Assembly: GCA_964452465.1 (NCBI GenBank)
Contig: CAYVMD010000008.1
Location: 1 to 62,444 of the forward strand
Length of the DNA stretch: 62,444 bases
Direction: 5' to 3'
Source of the DNA: CAYVMD01 sp964452465
GTDB taxonomy: Bacteria; Armatimonadota; JACIXR01
This document shows positions 24,549-33,015 of the stretch, one piece after another. The translations under genes were made by a program, and so were the position numbers. Under the pieces are notes generated by a model. The model saw only the letters and a program-made list of their open reading frames with translations. It was not told the origin of the DNA and made no database searches. The first letter of the stretch is position 1, and every line of letters begins with the position of its first letter.

Positions 24549-25324
24549 ATCTCCCGGAGCAAAGAGGATAGGAAGGCGAAAGCCTCCTCTATATCTTTGA
24601 TGGGGTTTTCCCCTACCTCCCTTTCCACTGTGAGGAAACCTTTATAACCGATCTCATTTAAAGCGGTTAGGTATTCCTTCCAGGGGACCTGTCCCTTCCC
24701 AAGGGGAGCTTCTCCAACGCTCCCATCGCTTCGCCTAACGCCATCTTTAGCATGAGTGTGGACTATATAGGGGGCGAGCGTCTTAACTCCCTTGACCGGA
24801 TCGAAGCCCATCATTACCAGGTTGGCTGGATCATAGTTTATTTTTATAGCTGTTGTGTTGAGGGATTGGAAGAATTCCACCATGAGAGCGGGCTCCTCGG
24901 GACCCGTCTCCGCAGCTAAAACCGCCCCCACCTTTTCTCCATAGGCTCCTATCTCATCCAAAGACCTCCTCAACCTATCCCATTCCGGGGACTTCTTATC
25001 CTCTGGGATAACCCCTATGTGGGTGGTGACTATGGGAGCGGACAACTCCGCTGCAAAGCGGAGGTATTCCTTCGTCTTTTGGATCCGCCATTCCAAACCT
25101 TCCTCGTAAGCGAAGCCATATCCGAAGTCACCGCAAAGGGCGGATATCTCCAATCCATAACTCTCGACCTTCTTTCTCAACCACTGCCCATCTTCCTTAA
25201 GGTTGGCAGGGTCTAACTCCCCCGTTACCCAGATCTGCACCCCTTCGAAACCGATTTCCTTTGCCTTCTGCAGAGCGGATTCAAAGGGGAGGCGAAAATT
25301 TGTATCAACTACTCCTATCTTCAT
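24545..25324 (-). CDS. Sugar phosphate isomerase/epimerase-type TIM barrel
   Basis: 259 residues of the xylose-isomerase-like family: MKIGVVDTNFRLPFESALQKAK, IGFEGVQIW, VTTHIGVIPE, INYDPANLVMMG and a final TVEREVG with the catalytic-type Glu. Such enzymes isomerise or epimerise sugars, or act as dehydratases; the exact substrate is not predictable. Preceded by AAAGGAGG, which lies over the end of the upstream gene, 15 nt away, so the two are in an operon. It converges on galT with overlapping stop codons and no terminator between them. Confidence 0.88.
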   Translation of the reverse strand: MKIGVVDTNFRLPFESALQKAKEIGFEGVQIWVTGELDPANLKEDGQWLRKKVESYGLEISALCGDFGYGFAYEEGLEWRIQKTKEYLRFAAELSAPIVTTHIGVIPEDKKSPEWDRLRRSLDEIGAYGEKVGAVLAAETGPEEPALMVEFFQSLNTTAIKINYDPANLVMMGFDPVKGVKTLAPYIVHTHAKDGVRRSDGSVGEAPLGKGQVPWKEYLTALNEIGYKGFLTVEREVGENPIKDIEEAFAFLSSLLREI

Positions 25325-25339
25325 CTTCTTTCCTCCTTT

Positions 25340-25927
25340 TCATTCGGGGATGCACAATATCCTCTTGACTTTCAGATCAAAGAAGCGAGGGGAACCAGCC
25401 GTTTGAAGAAGGATGCTGGTATCAGCCCCATAACCTGTGCCCGCCACACAAAGCGCATCAACCCCTTCCGGCACGAGCCCCGCATCGACGGCCATGGTGG
25501 CGATCTCGAAGCAAACCTTCATTCCTTGAGAAAAGAGATAGAGGGTCTCAGCGATGAGGGTAGTAGGGGGAACCCCTTTAAATTTATTGACGAGAGCAGC
25601 ATCCACCGCCCCCGTCAAGGTATGGGGAGCTTCAAGAACGCTAATCCCTCTGGATTCCAAAAACTTCCGCCTTTCCTCGGGGAACTCTATGCCGAATTCG
25701 CTATCCAAAGTGCGGGACAATTTGACCGCGACCATCCTCACTCCCTCTAAAGGAAGAGCCTTGGCCATCTTCTCCGCTGTATAACCCCTGCTCGAGGCTA
25801 CCACCAAATACTTCACTTCTGGATGAGAGGCAAGAAATTCCTTCACCAACTTTACTACTTCCTCGGTGTTGTTCTCCCAATCCTCTTCCCTTTCGAAATA
25901 AACTATCTTTCCTTCCTTGTATCCCAT
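25340..25927 (-). CDS. Stand-alone pyruvate kinase C-terminal-domain-like protein
   Basis: 195 residues. The start at 25927 (MGYKEGKIVYF) follows AAAGGAGG; the frame is open for 260 nt more, but that stretch is a dispersed repeat and has no ribosome site. The protein resembles the allosteric alpha/beta (PK_C) domain of pyruvate kinase: VKYLVVASSRGYTAEKMAKAL, RMVAVKLSRT, APHTLTGAVDAAL, and a Gly-rich end AGTGYGADTSILLQ. No catalytic barrel is present. It could be a small-molecule sensor or binding protein. Operon with the TIM-barrel gene. Confidence 0.8.
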   Translation of the reverse strand: MGYKEGKIVYFEREEDWENNTEEVVKLVKEFLASHPEVKYLVVASSRGYTAEKMAKALPLEGVRMVAVKLSRTLDSEFGIEFPEERRKFLESRGISVLEAPHTLTGAVDAALVNKFKGVPPTTLIAETLYLFSQGMKVCFEIATMAVDAGLVPEGVDALCVAGTGYGADTSILLQTAGSPRFFDLKVKRILCIPE

Positions 25928-25958
25928 TAGCCAACGCCTCCTTTCTTTGATTTCCTCC

Positions 25959-26195
25959 ATTATACTAAAATCCTTTGTAAAGGGGTAAACAAAATATGAG
26001 GATGCGCTAGGAAAGAGCCAAAAACAACCCTTCCCTCTTTCGCCTTCTCGCCCTCTGGGGGCGAGAAGGTGGTCCGATGGAAGAGAGGACAACCTTCTCG
26101 CAGGTCTTTCCGGGGGAAGCTTTAAGGGTAGGATGTTCCTTGACAGGGAAAGGAAAGCAGGAGCTTCCTTCTTATCCCGCAAGAAGTTCATTATA
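25959..26195 (-). repeat. Promoter-bearing dispersed intergenic repeat, copy A
   Basis: This gene-free stretch matches 56820-57174 and, over its promoter end, 46551-46625. Shared blocks, read on the plus strand: CTTTGTAAAG near 25973, GAGCCAAAAACAA near 26016, AGGTCTTTCCGGGGGAAGCT near 26103, and AGCTTCCTTCTTAT followed by CGCAAGAAGTT near 26162-26190. In minus orientation it ends in TTTACA (25976-25981) and TATAAT (25959-25964), here only 11 bp apart, so the promoter is degenerate or uses another -35. The TATAAT is well placed to serve the gene starting at 25927. Confidence 0.7.
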
Positions 26196-26206
26196 ACCCC
26201 TTTCCC

Positions 26207-27805
26207 TTATGAAGCAAGATGAAACAAAATGACAAGAACGCAAAAAACGCAAGAGGAAAAAAGGAAGATCCTCCTAACTATCTTAGAAGAGGGATTGCTA
26301 ACCATCTCCGCTTCCATCAATAGGGAAAGGAGATATAACGAGAGAAAAAGGGGAGGGAAAGAAAGATCGAAATTCCCATAGGGAATGGAAGCGAAGAAGC
26401 GGGTGGATTGGATGAGGAGAAGGATGGGCAGGTTGAGGAGGGAGGCTAGCCAGTGAGATAAGAAGGGGAAAAGGAAGGAAAGGGTAAAGACGCCCAACCC
26501 TCCTATCAAAATGATAAAGGAAAGAGGGATGGAGATGATGTTCGCCAAGACGCCTACGGGGGTTGCCCGATGGAAATTATATGCAATGAGGGGGAATACA
26601 GCGATTTGGGCAGAGAGGGAAGTAGCAAAAGGTAGGTAGAAGAAGCGGAGAAGACGGGAAGAAGGAGGCGGGAAAAGAGCGTTGATCAGGGGAAGAACGA
26701 ATATCAACCCCCACACTGCTAAAAATGATAATTGAAAGCTCAAGTCGTAAAAAGCGAAAGGATAGAATAAAAGTATGAGGAGGGCGGAGATAGCGAGGGC
26801 GTTTATCGTGTCGGTCCTCTTGCCCAACATGCTACCTATAACCCCTAATATCCCCATCGTTGCTGCCCTTTGAATAGGCAGGCATCCCCCGGCTAGGTAA
26901 GCGTAGAAAACGATCGTGCTTGAGAAAAGAACGAGGAAGGAAAAGCCCTTATAAAATAGGAAAACTTCTTCCCTGAGGGATAAACCGATCCTTCTTCTAA
27001 TCTCTTTATCCAGTAGAAGCAGTTTGAAGGTTTTGCTGGACTTATGGAGATTCAGCCACCTCAGAAGCAGCCATAAGAAGGCAACGAGAAGGGAGACTTG
27101 AGTCCCCGAGATAACGAGTATGTGGATCGTCCCCGTGTCGATGAACCAATCCACAAGCTCCCGAGGGGCAGGAGCGTTTGTTTTGCCTATCGTTAAACTC
27201 GTGACTATATAAGAGGAATAGGGAGAGAAAAGATCTGCCGAAAAGATTTGTATTTTGTGTCTTAGACTACCAATGAAGCCTCTAAAAGTTCGTCCTCTTT
27301 TCACCTCCCTGATCGTCGCCGAATGAAGGACATAAGAGATGCTCTTTAAACGGATCTGTAGGGGAGGGATTTTAAGATATCCCCTTACCTCCATTCTATC
27401 CCCCATCCTTATTGGGTGAGGGGAGGAGAGGAAAACCCTCACATAACACCCCCTGTCGGTCCTGCCTTCGCAAATTATCTTCTCCGCTTTAACCATTAAG
27501 GAAGGTTTCCCATAACTGAAATCGGTTTCCTCCATTGCTTCCCCTAAAAGCAAGGCTTTCCCCTCGGGGCAAGGAGGAGGGCGACGCAGAGGATTGAAGA
27601 ATAGGGAATTCCAAACGATCCCAAGGGGAAGGAAGGCGAAGATTAGGAAGGACTTGGGGAGGGCGTGTTTGCCGAGGAAAAGGGGAGGAAGGAGGAAAAG
27701 AAGGGTTAAAAGGAAAAAGGGAAGTGTGGGAAGGAGAAAGGAATGGGCAAGGACGATGCTGGAGAGCCAAAGGATTAGGATTAGGAAGAGGGGACGATGT
27801 AGCAT
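26207..27805 (-). CDS. comEC: ComEC/Rec2 DNA-uptake channel, short form
   Basis: 532 residues, highly hydrophobic. An N-terminal membrane region and OB-like part are followed by the Competence core: DTGTIHILVISGTQVSLLVAF and IQRAATMGILGVIG, then SFQLSFLAVWGLIFVLPL, all hallmarks of ComEC/Rec2, the inner-membrane channel for transformation. It ends after the last membrane segments, so the metallo-beta-lactamase domain often found at the C-terminus is absent. No clear ribosome site precedes the ATG at 27805; AAGGAG is about 23 nt away. Confidence 0.92.
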   Translation of the reverse strand: MLHRPLFLILILWLSSIVLAHSFLLPTLPFFLLTLLFLLPPLFLGKHALPKSFLIFAFLPLGIVWNSLFFNPLRRPPPCPEGKALLLGEAMEETDFSYGKPSLMVKAEKIICEGRTDRGCYVRVFLSSPHPIRMGDRMEVRGYLKIPPLQIRLKSISYVLHSATIREVKRGRTFRGFIGSLRHKIQIFSADLFSPYSSYIVTSLTIGKTNAPAPRELVDWFIDTGTIHILVISGTQVSLLVAFLWLLLRWLNLHKSSKTFKLLLLDKEIRRRIGLSLREEVFLFYKGFSFLVLFSSTIVFYAYLAGGCLPIQRAATMGILGVIGSMLGKRTDTINALAISALLILLFYPFAFYDLSFQLSFLAVWGLIFVLPLINALFPPPSSRLLRFFYLPFATSLSAQIAVFPLIAYNFHRATPVGVLANIISIPLSFIILIGGLGVFTLSFLFPFLSHWLASLLNLPILLLIQSTRFFASIPYGNFDLSFPPLFLSLYLLSLLMEAEMVSNPSSKIVRRIFLFSSCVFCVLVILFHLAS

Positions 27806-27822
27806 GTATTTTTAATCCATCG

Positions 27823-29073
27823 TCACATCTCCTTTAGGAGCGTATCTACGGTTTGAAGCACTATATCCTCTACGACGGGGAGAAAAGGAGCAGGTTTACC
27901 ATACCATCTATAAGCGTCAGAGACCTCGTAACCCCCTTCCTCAAAGGCAGAAGCAGTGGGGATATAGCCGACCAATTCGTCATAATAGCCGATGATAAGG
28001 GGGAATAAGCCCCTCTCTTGCATCATCAATTTCGCTTTCTTCCCTATCTCCGAGAAGACCTCCCCCGGCAAAAAGAGCAAGGCTATCTCTCCCAAGAGGA
28101 GCAAGCTGATCTTGCCCTTTGCCTCCTTCTCCCAAGAGCCGGCTTGTAATTTCTTAAGGGCATCCTTCGCCCATCTGATCTCGCCTTGGCGCAAAAGACG
28201 ATCGGATAAGGGGGCCTCTCGAATAGCCTTCCTTTGTTGAGATATGAAGTCCTGTAGGAAGGAAGGGGAAGGAGGTTCAGCAAGGGGGAAGGTAACCTCC
28301 CTGTGGCGGTATCGCATCCCACCCCCCTTTGTCGCCTCTACTCCTTGCAGGGCATCCTCTACAGCATCAGCAAGGGTTCTCCCCGTTTTTTCTATCGCCT
28401 CAATCCCCCTTTCCCTTGGGTTCAAGTCCCCACACGCTCCATTTGCCATCAGCACGATAGGGGATTCCCATCTGCTCTTTATGTAAATCCTCGCTCTGCC
28501 GGGGAAATCCGCACTGACGAAGCGATTCTCAGAACCCAGACAGACCGCATGACAGGAGAAATTAACAAAGGGAATTCCTCCCAAAGATATAACGGCGACT
28601 TCCTTATCCACAAAGCCCTTATCCCAGTTTCTTCTATTTATGGCTATCTCCGCCTGGGACTTGCCCGCTTTTATTTCTATTCCCCTCCTTTTCCTGCCCG
28701 TTTCTTTCACCGCCTTGAATATATTAGCAGACGCGAAGCGTATCCAGCGAGGGAATACTTTACCCATGTAGAATATTCCACCCGTATTCGGGCCGGAGTG
28801 AGTGTGGGTAGCGAAGAGGAAAACTTGCTCTTCCTTTATGCCCCACTTGCTTAGTTCCTTCAAGATAGCGTTCTTCAAACCGCTACCGAAACATAAGAGA
28901 TCTCCACCTATAAGGAAGACCACCTTTCCATCCTCTTCCAACCGCACCACAGTGGCAGTGAGGCGATCCAAAACCCCTATGGAAGGGTTTATCCTCCCTC
29001 CGTAACCGCAAAGATCCAGGGGGAAACGAGGTGTGATATCCGCCTCCGAACAAGATAGGTATAAAGCGCCCAT
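27823..29073 (-). CDS. Neutral/alkaline ceramidase-like protein
   Basis: 416 residues matching the N-terminal catalytic part of neutral/alkaline non-lysosomal ceramidases: SEADITPRFPLDLCGYGGR, FLFATHTHSGPNTG (zinc ligands in HTHSGP), NFSCHAVCLG and GACGDLNPR. It lacks a signal peptide and the C-terminal Ig-like domain of classical ceramidases, so it probably hydrolyses another amide or ester in the cytoplasm. Family recognisable, substrate unknown. It begins 12 nt after the DegT gene upstream, and the SD AAGGAG near its end may serve comEC. Confidence 0.85.
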   Translation of the reverse strand: MGALYLSCSEADITPRFPLDLCGYGGRINPSIGVLDRLTATVVRLEEDGKVVFLIGGDLLCFGSGLKNAILKELSKWGIKEEQVFLFATHTHSGPNTGGIFYMGKVFPRWIRFASANIFKAVKETGRKRRGIEIKAGKSQAEIAINRRNWDKGFVDKEVAVISLGGIPFVNFSCHAVCLGSENRFVSADFPGRARIYIKSRWESPIVLMANGACGDLNPRERGIEAIEKTGRTLADAVEDALQGVEATKGGGMRYRHREVTFPLAEPPSPSFLQDFISQQRKAIREAPLSDRLLRQGEIRWAKDALKKLQAGSWEKEAKGKISLLLLGEIALLFLPGEVFSEIGKKAKLMMQERGLFPLIIGYYDELVGYIPTASAFEEGGYEVSDAYRWYGKPAPFLPVVEDIVLQTVDTLLKEM

Positions 29074-29085
29074 TTGCCTTCCCCC

Positions 29086-30312
29086 TCAGGCTAATCTTCT
29101 CAATTCATCCAAGTTTTCCCTCATTTTGTTCACGGCCAGGGCGATATCCTCTATATCTTTCTTATCACCAAGGAGAACGCTGTGGAATAACCAAACGCTT
29201 TCCTCCACAACCTTCTTAGCATTAGATAGATCGCTCCTCACGAATTGGGCATCCTTGAGCAATTTAGTGAAGGGACCCAACTGTCTTTGAGAATAGACGG
29301 GCTCGTCAGGAAGCATTCGATAACCAGGGTAGGCTGGAATTCCTTCGGCATTTAGGGCTTTGATGAACAAATCCTTGCTTATCCCCCCGAAGAATTCCTT
29401 CTGATAGCGGAAGACATAAAGATGATATGCCCTATGATCAACGCGAGGGTCTCGCTTTTGCGGCAATATCCCTTCTATTTGGCCGAGAAGGGAATCGAGG
29501 TAGAGGGCGTTTTCCTCCCTCTTCTTAAACTCTTCATCGAATTTCCGCATCATCGAAAGAAGGATACCCGCTTGGAATTCCGTCATCCTCATGTTGGAAC
29601 CCAGCAAGAAGTGTTCATACCACTGTCCCCCCACCCTTTTCCTCCCCACATGATGGACGCTAAAGGCATATTCATATAGATCCTCCCTATTGGTGGTGAG
29701 AGCTCCCCCCTCGCCCGCGGGCAAATTCTTCGACTCCTGAAAAGAGAAAGCCCCTATATCACCGAGAGAACCCACCCTTTTCCCCTTCCATTGGGAACCG
29801 TGGGCGTGGGCACAATCCTCTATTATAGCCACCCCGTATTTTTCGCTTATCGCTTGAAAGGCATCCATATCGGCAGGCTCACCCGCGAGATGCACCGGGA
29901 TGATCGCCTTCGTGCGGGGAGTGATCAACTCCTCCACCGACTTGGGATCGAGGCAAAAGGTCTCGGGGTCGATGTCGGCAAAGACGGGAACAGCCCCCAA
30001 CATAGCGGCCGCATTAGCAGTAGCAATAAATGTGTAAGGGGGAACGACGACCTCGTCCCCTGGCTCCACCCCGCAAACCCAAAGGGCTAAATAGAGGGCG
30101 GTAGTTCCCGAGGTGAGGGAGACGCAATACTTCGAATGGCAGAGTTGAGCAAATCTCCTCTCGAACTCCTCCGCTAAGGGCCCCCTTGTCCCCCACTTCC
30201 CCGATTCCACCGCTTTCGCTACTGCCGATATCTCCTCTCCGCCGAAGAGGGGCCACCCAGGATATGGCTTATTCCTTACAGGGGTTCCTCCTACAATCGC
30301 TAACTTAGCCAT
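29086..30312 (-). CDS. DegT/DnrJ/EryC1/StrS-family aminotransferase
   Basis: 408 residues. PLP-dependent fold type I enzyme: LTSGTTALYLALWVCGVEPGDEV, IIEDCAHAHGS, and FSFQESKNLPAGEGGAL with the Schiff-base Lys in SKN. The family transaminates keto-sugars for amino-sugar synthesis or, in some members, dehydrates them. The N-terminal LAIVGGTPVRNKPYP is typical of the subgroup frequent in Planctomycetota and Armatimonadota. AGGAGGG precedes the ATG. It may be co-transcribed with the ceramidase-like gene downstream. Confidence 0.94.
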   Translation of the reverse strand: MAKLAIVGGTPVRNKPYPGWPLFGGEEISAVAKAVESGKWGTRGPLAEEFERRFAQLCHSKYCVSLTSGTTALYLALWVCGVEPGDEVVVPPYTFIATANAAAMLGAVPVFADIDPETFCLDPKSVEELITPRTKAIIPVHLAGEPADMDAFQAISEKYGVAIIEDCAHAHGSQWKGKRVGSLGDIGAFSFQESKNLPAGEGGALTTNREDLYEYAFSVHHVGRKRVGGQWYEHFLLGSNMRMTEFQAGILLSMMRKFDEEFKKREENALYLDSLLGQIEGILPQKRDPRVDHRAYHLYVFRYQKEFFGGISKDLFIKALNAEGIPAYPGYRMLPDEPVYSQRQLGPFTKLLKDAQFVRSDLSNAKKVVEESVWLFHSVLLGDKKDIEDIALAVNKMRENLDELRRLA

Positions 30313-30374
30313 CTTCTTCCCTCCTATATTTTTTTAGAGAGTTCTTTTAGGTATACCTTATTTATGGAAGAACA

Positions 30375-33014
30375 TCAAGGGGATATCGCGCTCAGACCGA
30401 GGAGGAGTATGGAGCTGTTCGTCTGATAGGAGATTATCTGTATCTGGGTTATCCCTTTGGAAGGAGCAGGATTTTTCCAATTAAATATCCTGATGCCTGG
30501 GAGGTCGTCCAGAATAGGAGAGGAAAGGAAGATAGTGCTTTTATCCACGAGGATGGGCAGGATGTTGTTCCCCATGGATAGGGGGATATCCTCGCGTGAG
30601 CCGTCTTCATAGAAGACCTCGTATTGCCCTATTTCCTTATCGGCTGGTTCTACTCCCAGAGCGCTATGCAGGAAGAGGAGTTCGCTTGCCCGGATGGGAT
30701 GGGGAAATTTCAATTTCAAGCGAGTAGGGGCAGATAAGCCCGCGGGATGCTTGCTCCTCATCAATATCTTCGCCGAGGGAATGAGAAAGGTGATCCCTTT
30801 TGTGGTTCTCTTACCTCCTTTTATCTCCGCCAGGGGGTAATCCCCTATCCCCTCCAAATCGATTAAATACCCGCTCATCCTATCGTTTTTCCTTTTCTCC
30901 CATAGGAATTTGAAGAGATCCGCTCTATGAGGCAAAAGATGAGGGGGAGGGCTTTGAGGGTTCCAGGAATAGATAGCGCTAAGCACATAGGGAGCAACCT
31001 GTTCGAAATTCTTGGTTAAGGATAGCTCGCTACCCCAATAACCGCTCCAGGTGGTTTGAAGAAGCCCATAAATTCCCTCCCTATAAGCGGATTGGGCGAA
31101 TTTATAGATGTTATCCGGTCTATACCAAGTGCAAGCTATGATCTTCGAAAACCCTGCGTTCTTAAATATCCTTAAAGAGGGATAATCATTATAGGCGTTA
31201 TAATGCCAATCCGCTATTATTATATCCTTAGATAAAAGGCTTCGCCTCCTTTGTGCCTCCTGAGCGCTTTTCGCCATCGCCCCATCTTGAGCCTCCCCTG
31301 GAGCAAGCATCATATCCCCCCAAATCATAACCTGACATCCCTGGCTGGAGAGGAAGTCCTTCAACCTATGGATATGCTGGACATAAAGGGATGTAAGGTC
31401 CTTTTGCCCACATCCAGATGGACAGGAGGGATTGGGGAAGCGTCCTATCATGTCTATCTCATCCGCACCTATATGAAAGATCGCGGGGTTTCCAAATGTG
31501 GACAGGGCTTCCTTATATATGGAGAGGAGGAATTCATAAGTGCGAGGATTAGAGGGACAAAAGGCGTAAGGTTTTTGGGGATCCTCAGCGATATCCAAAT
31601 TCTTGCCCTTCTGGAACGCCCACTCCGCATGCCCAAATGATTGGATCAAGGGGTAAACATCCATGAAGTTTTCCTTCGCTAATCTCACCAACGCCTTCAA
31701 ATCCTCCAGGCTTATGGACCATTGGTTAGCAAGGTCAGGTTGGCTATTCCATTTGGCATACTCGCATTCCAAAACGAGCTTGTTTATCTTCAATGGAGCA
31801 AGGACGTTCTTTATAAGTTCGCCATGGAACTTCAATGAATAATTATCCACACAAAAATGAACTCCACGGAATGGAAAAGCGGGGAAATCCTTGATCACAC
31901 AACATCTTATCCCATCCTTACTTATTAACCATCGCAATGTTTGCACCCCATAGAAGAGCCCCCTTTCGTCACTTGCCAGTATCAAAACCAAGGAGGGGTC
32001 GACAATAAGGATATACCCCTCTGGCTTTATAGGCTCTCGGGAGAGATCTATCCCTTTCTCCGAAAGGATCTGCTGAAAGAGCAAAGGATTTTGAGTAAGG
32101 ACGATCTTGCCCTTAAGGTCTTGTCCCCCCCTTATTTCCTCTATCGGCAGAGAAAGGTGCGTATTCTCTTTCAAGATTTCCTGAAGGATATGGGCTATCC
32201 TTGCCCCGCTTGGCGAAGCATCCCTTGCTATCCTGGCATGAGCTAAGGGGAAGAAGCCCTCTTGCCAAGAGAGGTTCATGGGAGGAGGGAAGATTAGTAT
32301 GTTGCCTTGCCTAGAGGCGAGGTTATCCTGAAACGATATTTTAACCGTGGCTTCTTTTACCACTTCTTTGAAGACCAGGGGCTCGAAGGAAAGATAAGCA
32401 CGAAAGGTTAGTTCTTGGTTGTAAGGCAGGGGAACATCCATATAACCGATCCAGAATTCCTGTTTGTCCCATATGGGGAGACGAGCATCGAGAAGGTAGG
32501 AAATTCCTTTTCCTTCCAATGCGATGTGAAGGTTGCCATAGGAAGTTCTAAAGACGAGGGTTTTGAAATCCTTAGCCAAGGTAGCAGATTGAAGATCTTT
32601 GGCACGGCATAGGAGAGGGATATTCCCTGTGTCATTGTCTGCCTTGAAGGGGCTTCCTGCTAATAAGGAAGAGGCAATCTGGGCAAGGAAGTATTGTAGG
32701 GAAGCCGGCATATCCTTAAGAAGGCGAACCTTAAACACCACTTCCACCCCTTCACCCACATTAGTTACCATGTAGGATAGAGAGACTATATCGGTTTCAT
32801 CCCTCCACACATAGGAATTATTCTCCCTTTGGGGCACCAGGTTTTTCCTTGCGCTATCGTAGACCACCTGGTTTTGGGAGAGGATAACTATGGAAGAACG
32901 GCGCACTATCGTCTTATCCCTCAAGGTGACATACAGTCCCTGCGCCGTTAGGGAGCACCTGAGGTCGCTCGCCAGGGAAATCACGCTTAGGAAGAGGAGA
33001 AAGAATCTCCCCAT
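30375..33014 (-). CDS. Secreted GH20 beta-N-acetylhexosaminidase
   Basis: 879 residues. Signal peptide (MGRFFLLFLSVISLASDLRC); N-terminal beta modules; a GH20b domain (about 255-385: RIAHILQEILKE, KGKIVLTQNP, EGYILIVD, RGLFYGVQTLRWLI); then the GH20 barrel with RGVHFCVDNY and FHIGADEIDMIG, where Asp518-Glu519 are the stabilising Asp and the acid/base of substrate-assisted catalysis. The C-terminal beta domain probably binds carbohydrate. It releases terminal GlcNAc/GalNAc. It begins 1 nt after the stop of the GT4 gene. Confidence 0.93.
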   Translation of the reverse strand: MGRFFLLFLSVISLASDLRCSLTAQGLYVTLRDKTIVRRSSIVILSQNQVVYDSARKNLVPQRENNSYVWRDETDIVSLSYMVTNVGEGVEVVFKVRLLKDMPASLQYFLAQIASSLLAGSPFKADNDTGNIPLLCRAKDLQSATLAKDFKTLVFRTSYGNLHIALEGKGISYLLDARLPIWDKQEFWIGYMDVPLPYNQELTFRAYLSFEPLVFKEVVKEATVKISFQDNLASRQGNILIFPPPMNLSWQEGFFPLAHARIARDASPSGARIAHILQEILKENTHLSLPIEEIRGGQDLKGKIVLTQNPLLFQQILSEKGIDLSREPIKPEGYILIVDPSLVLILASDERGLFYGVQTLRWLISKDGIRCCVIKDFPAFPFRGVHFCVDNYSLKFHGELIKNVLAPLKINKLVLECEYAKWNSQPDLANQWSISLEDLKALVRLAKENFMDVYPLIQSFGHAEWAFQKGKNLDIAEDPQKPYAFCPSNPRTYEFLLSIYKEALSTFGNPAIFHIGADEIDMIGRFPNPSCPSGCGQKDLTSLYVQHIHRLKDFLSSQGCQVMIWGDMMLAPGEAQDGAMAKSAQEAQRRRSLLSKDIIIADWHYNAYNDYPSLRIFKNAGFSKIIACTWYRPDNIYKFAQSAYREGIYGLLQTTWSGYWGSELSLTKNFEQVAPYVLSAIYSWNPQSPPPHLLPHRADLFKFLWEKRKNDRMSGYLIDLEGIGDYPLAEIKGGKRTTKGITFLIPSAKILMRSKHPAGLSAPTRLKLKFPHPIRASELLFLHSALGVEPADKEIGQYEVFYEDGSREDIPLSMGNNILPILVDKSTIFLSSPILDDLPGIRIFNWKNPAPSKGITQIQIISYQTNSSILLLGLSAISP

Positions 33015-33015
33015 C

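Noticed and set aside
25928..26191. N-terminal extension of the pyruvate-kinase-C-like protein by 88 residues
   Set aside because: The frame is open but runs through dispersed repeat copy A and has no ribosome site; AAAGGAGG precedes the internal ATG at 25927. Similar peptides in the frames of copy D reflect DNA repeat homology.
26207..27805. ComEC as a truncated pseudogene
   Set aside because: The core membrane motifs are complete and uninterrupted; many ComEC proteins naturally lack the metallo-beta-lactamase domain.
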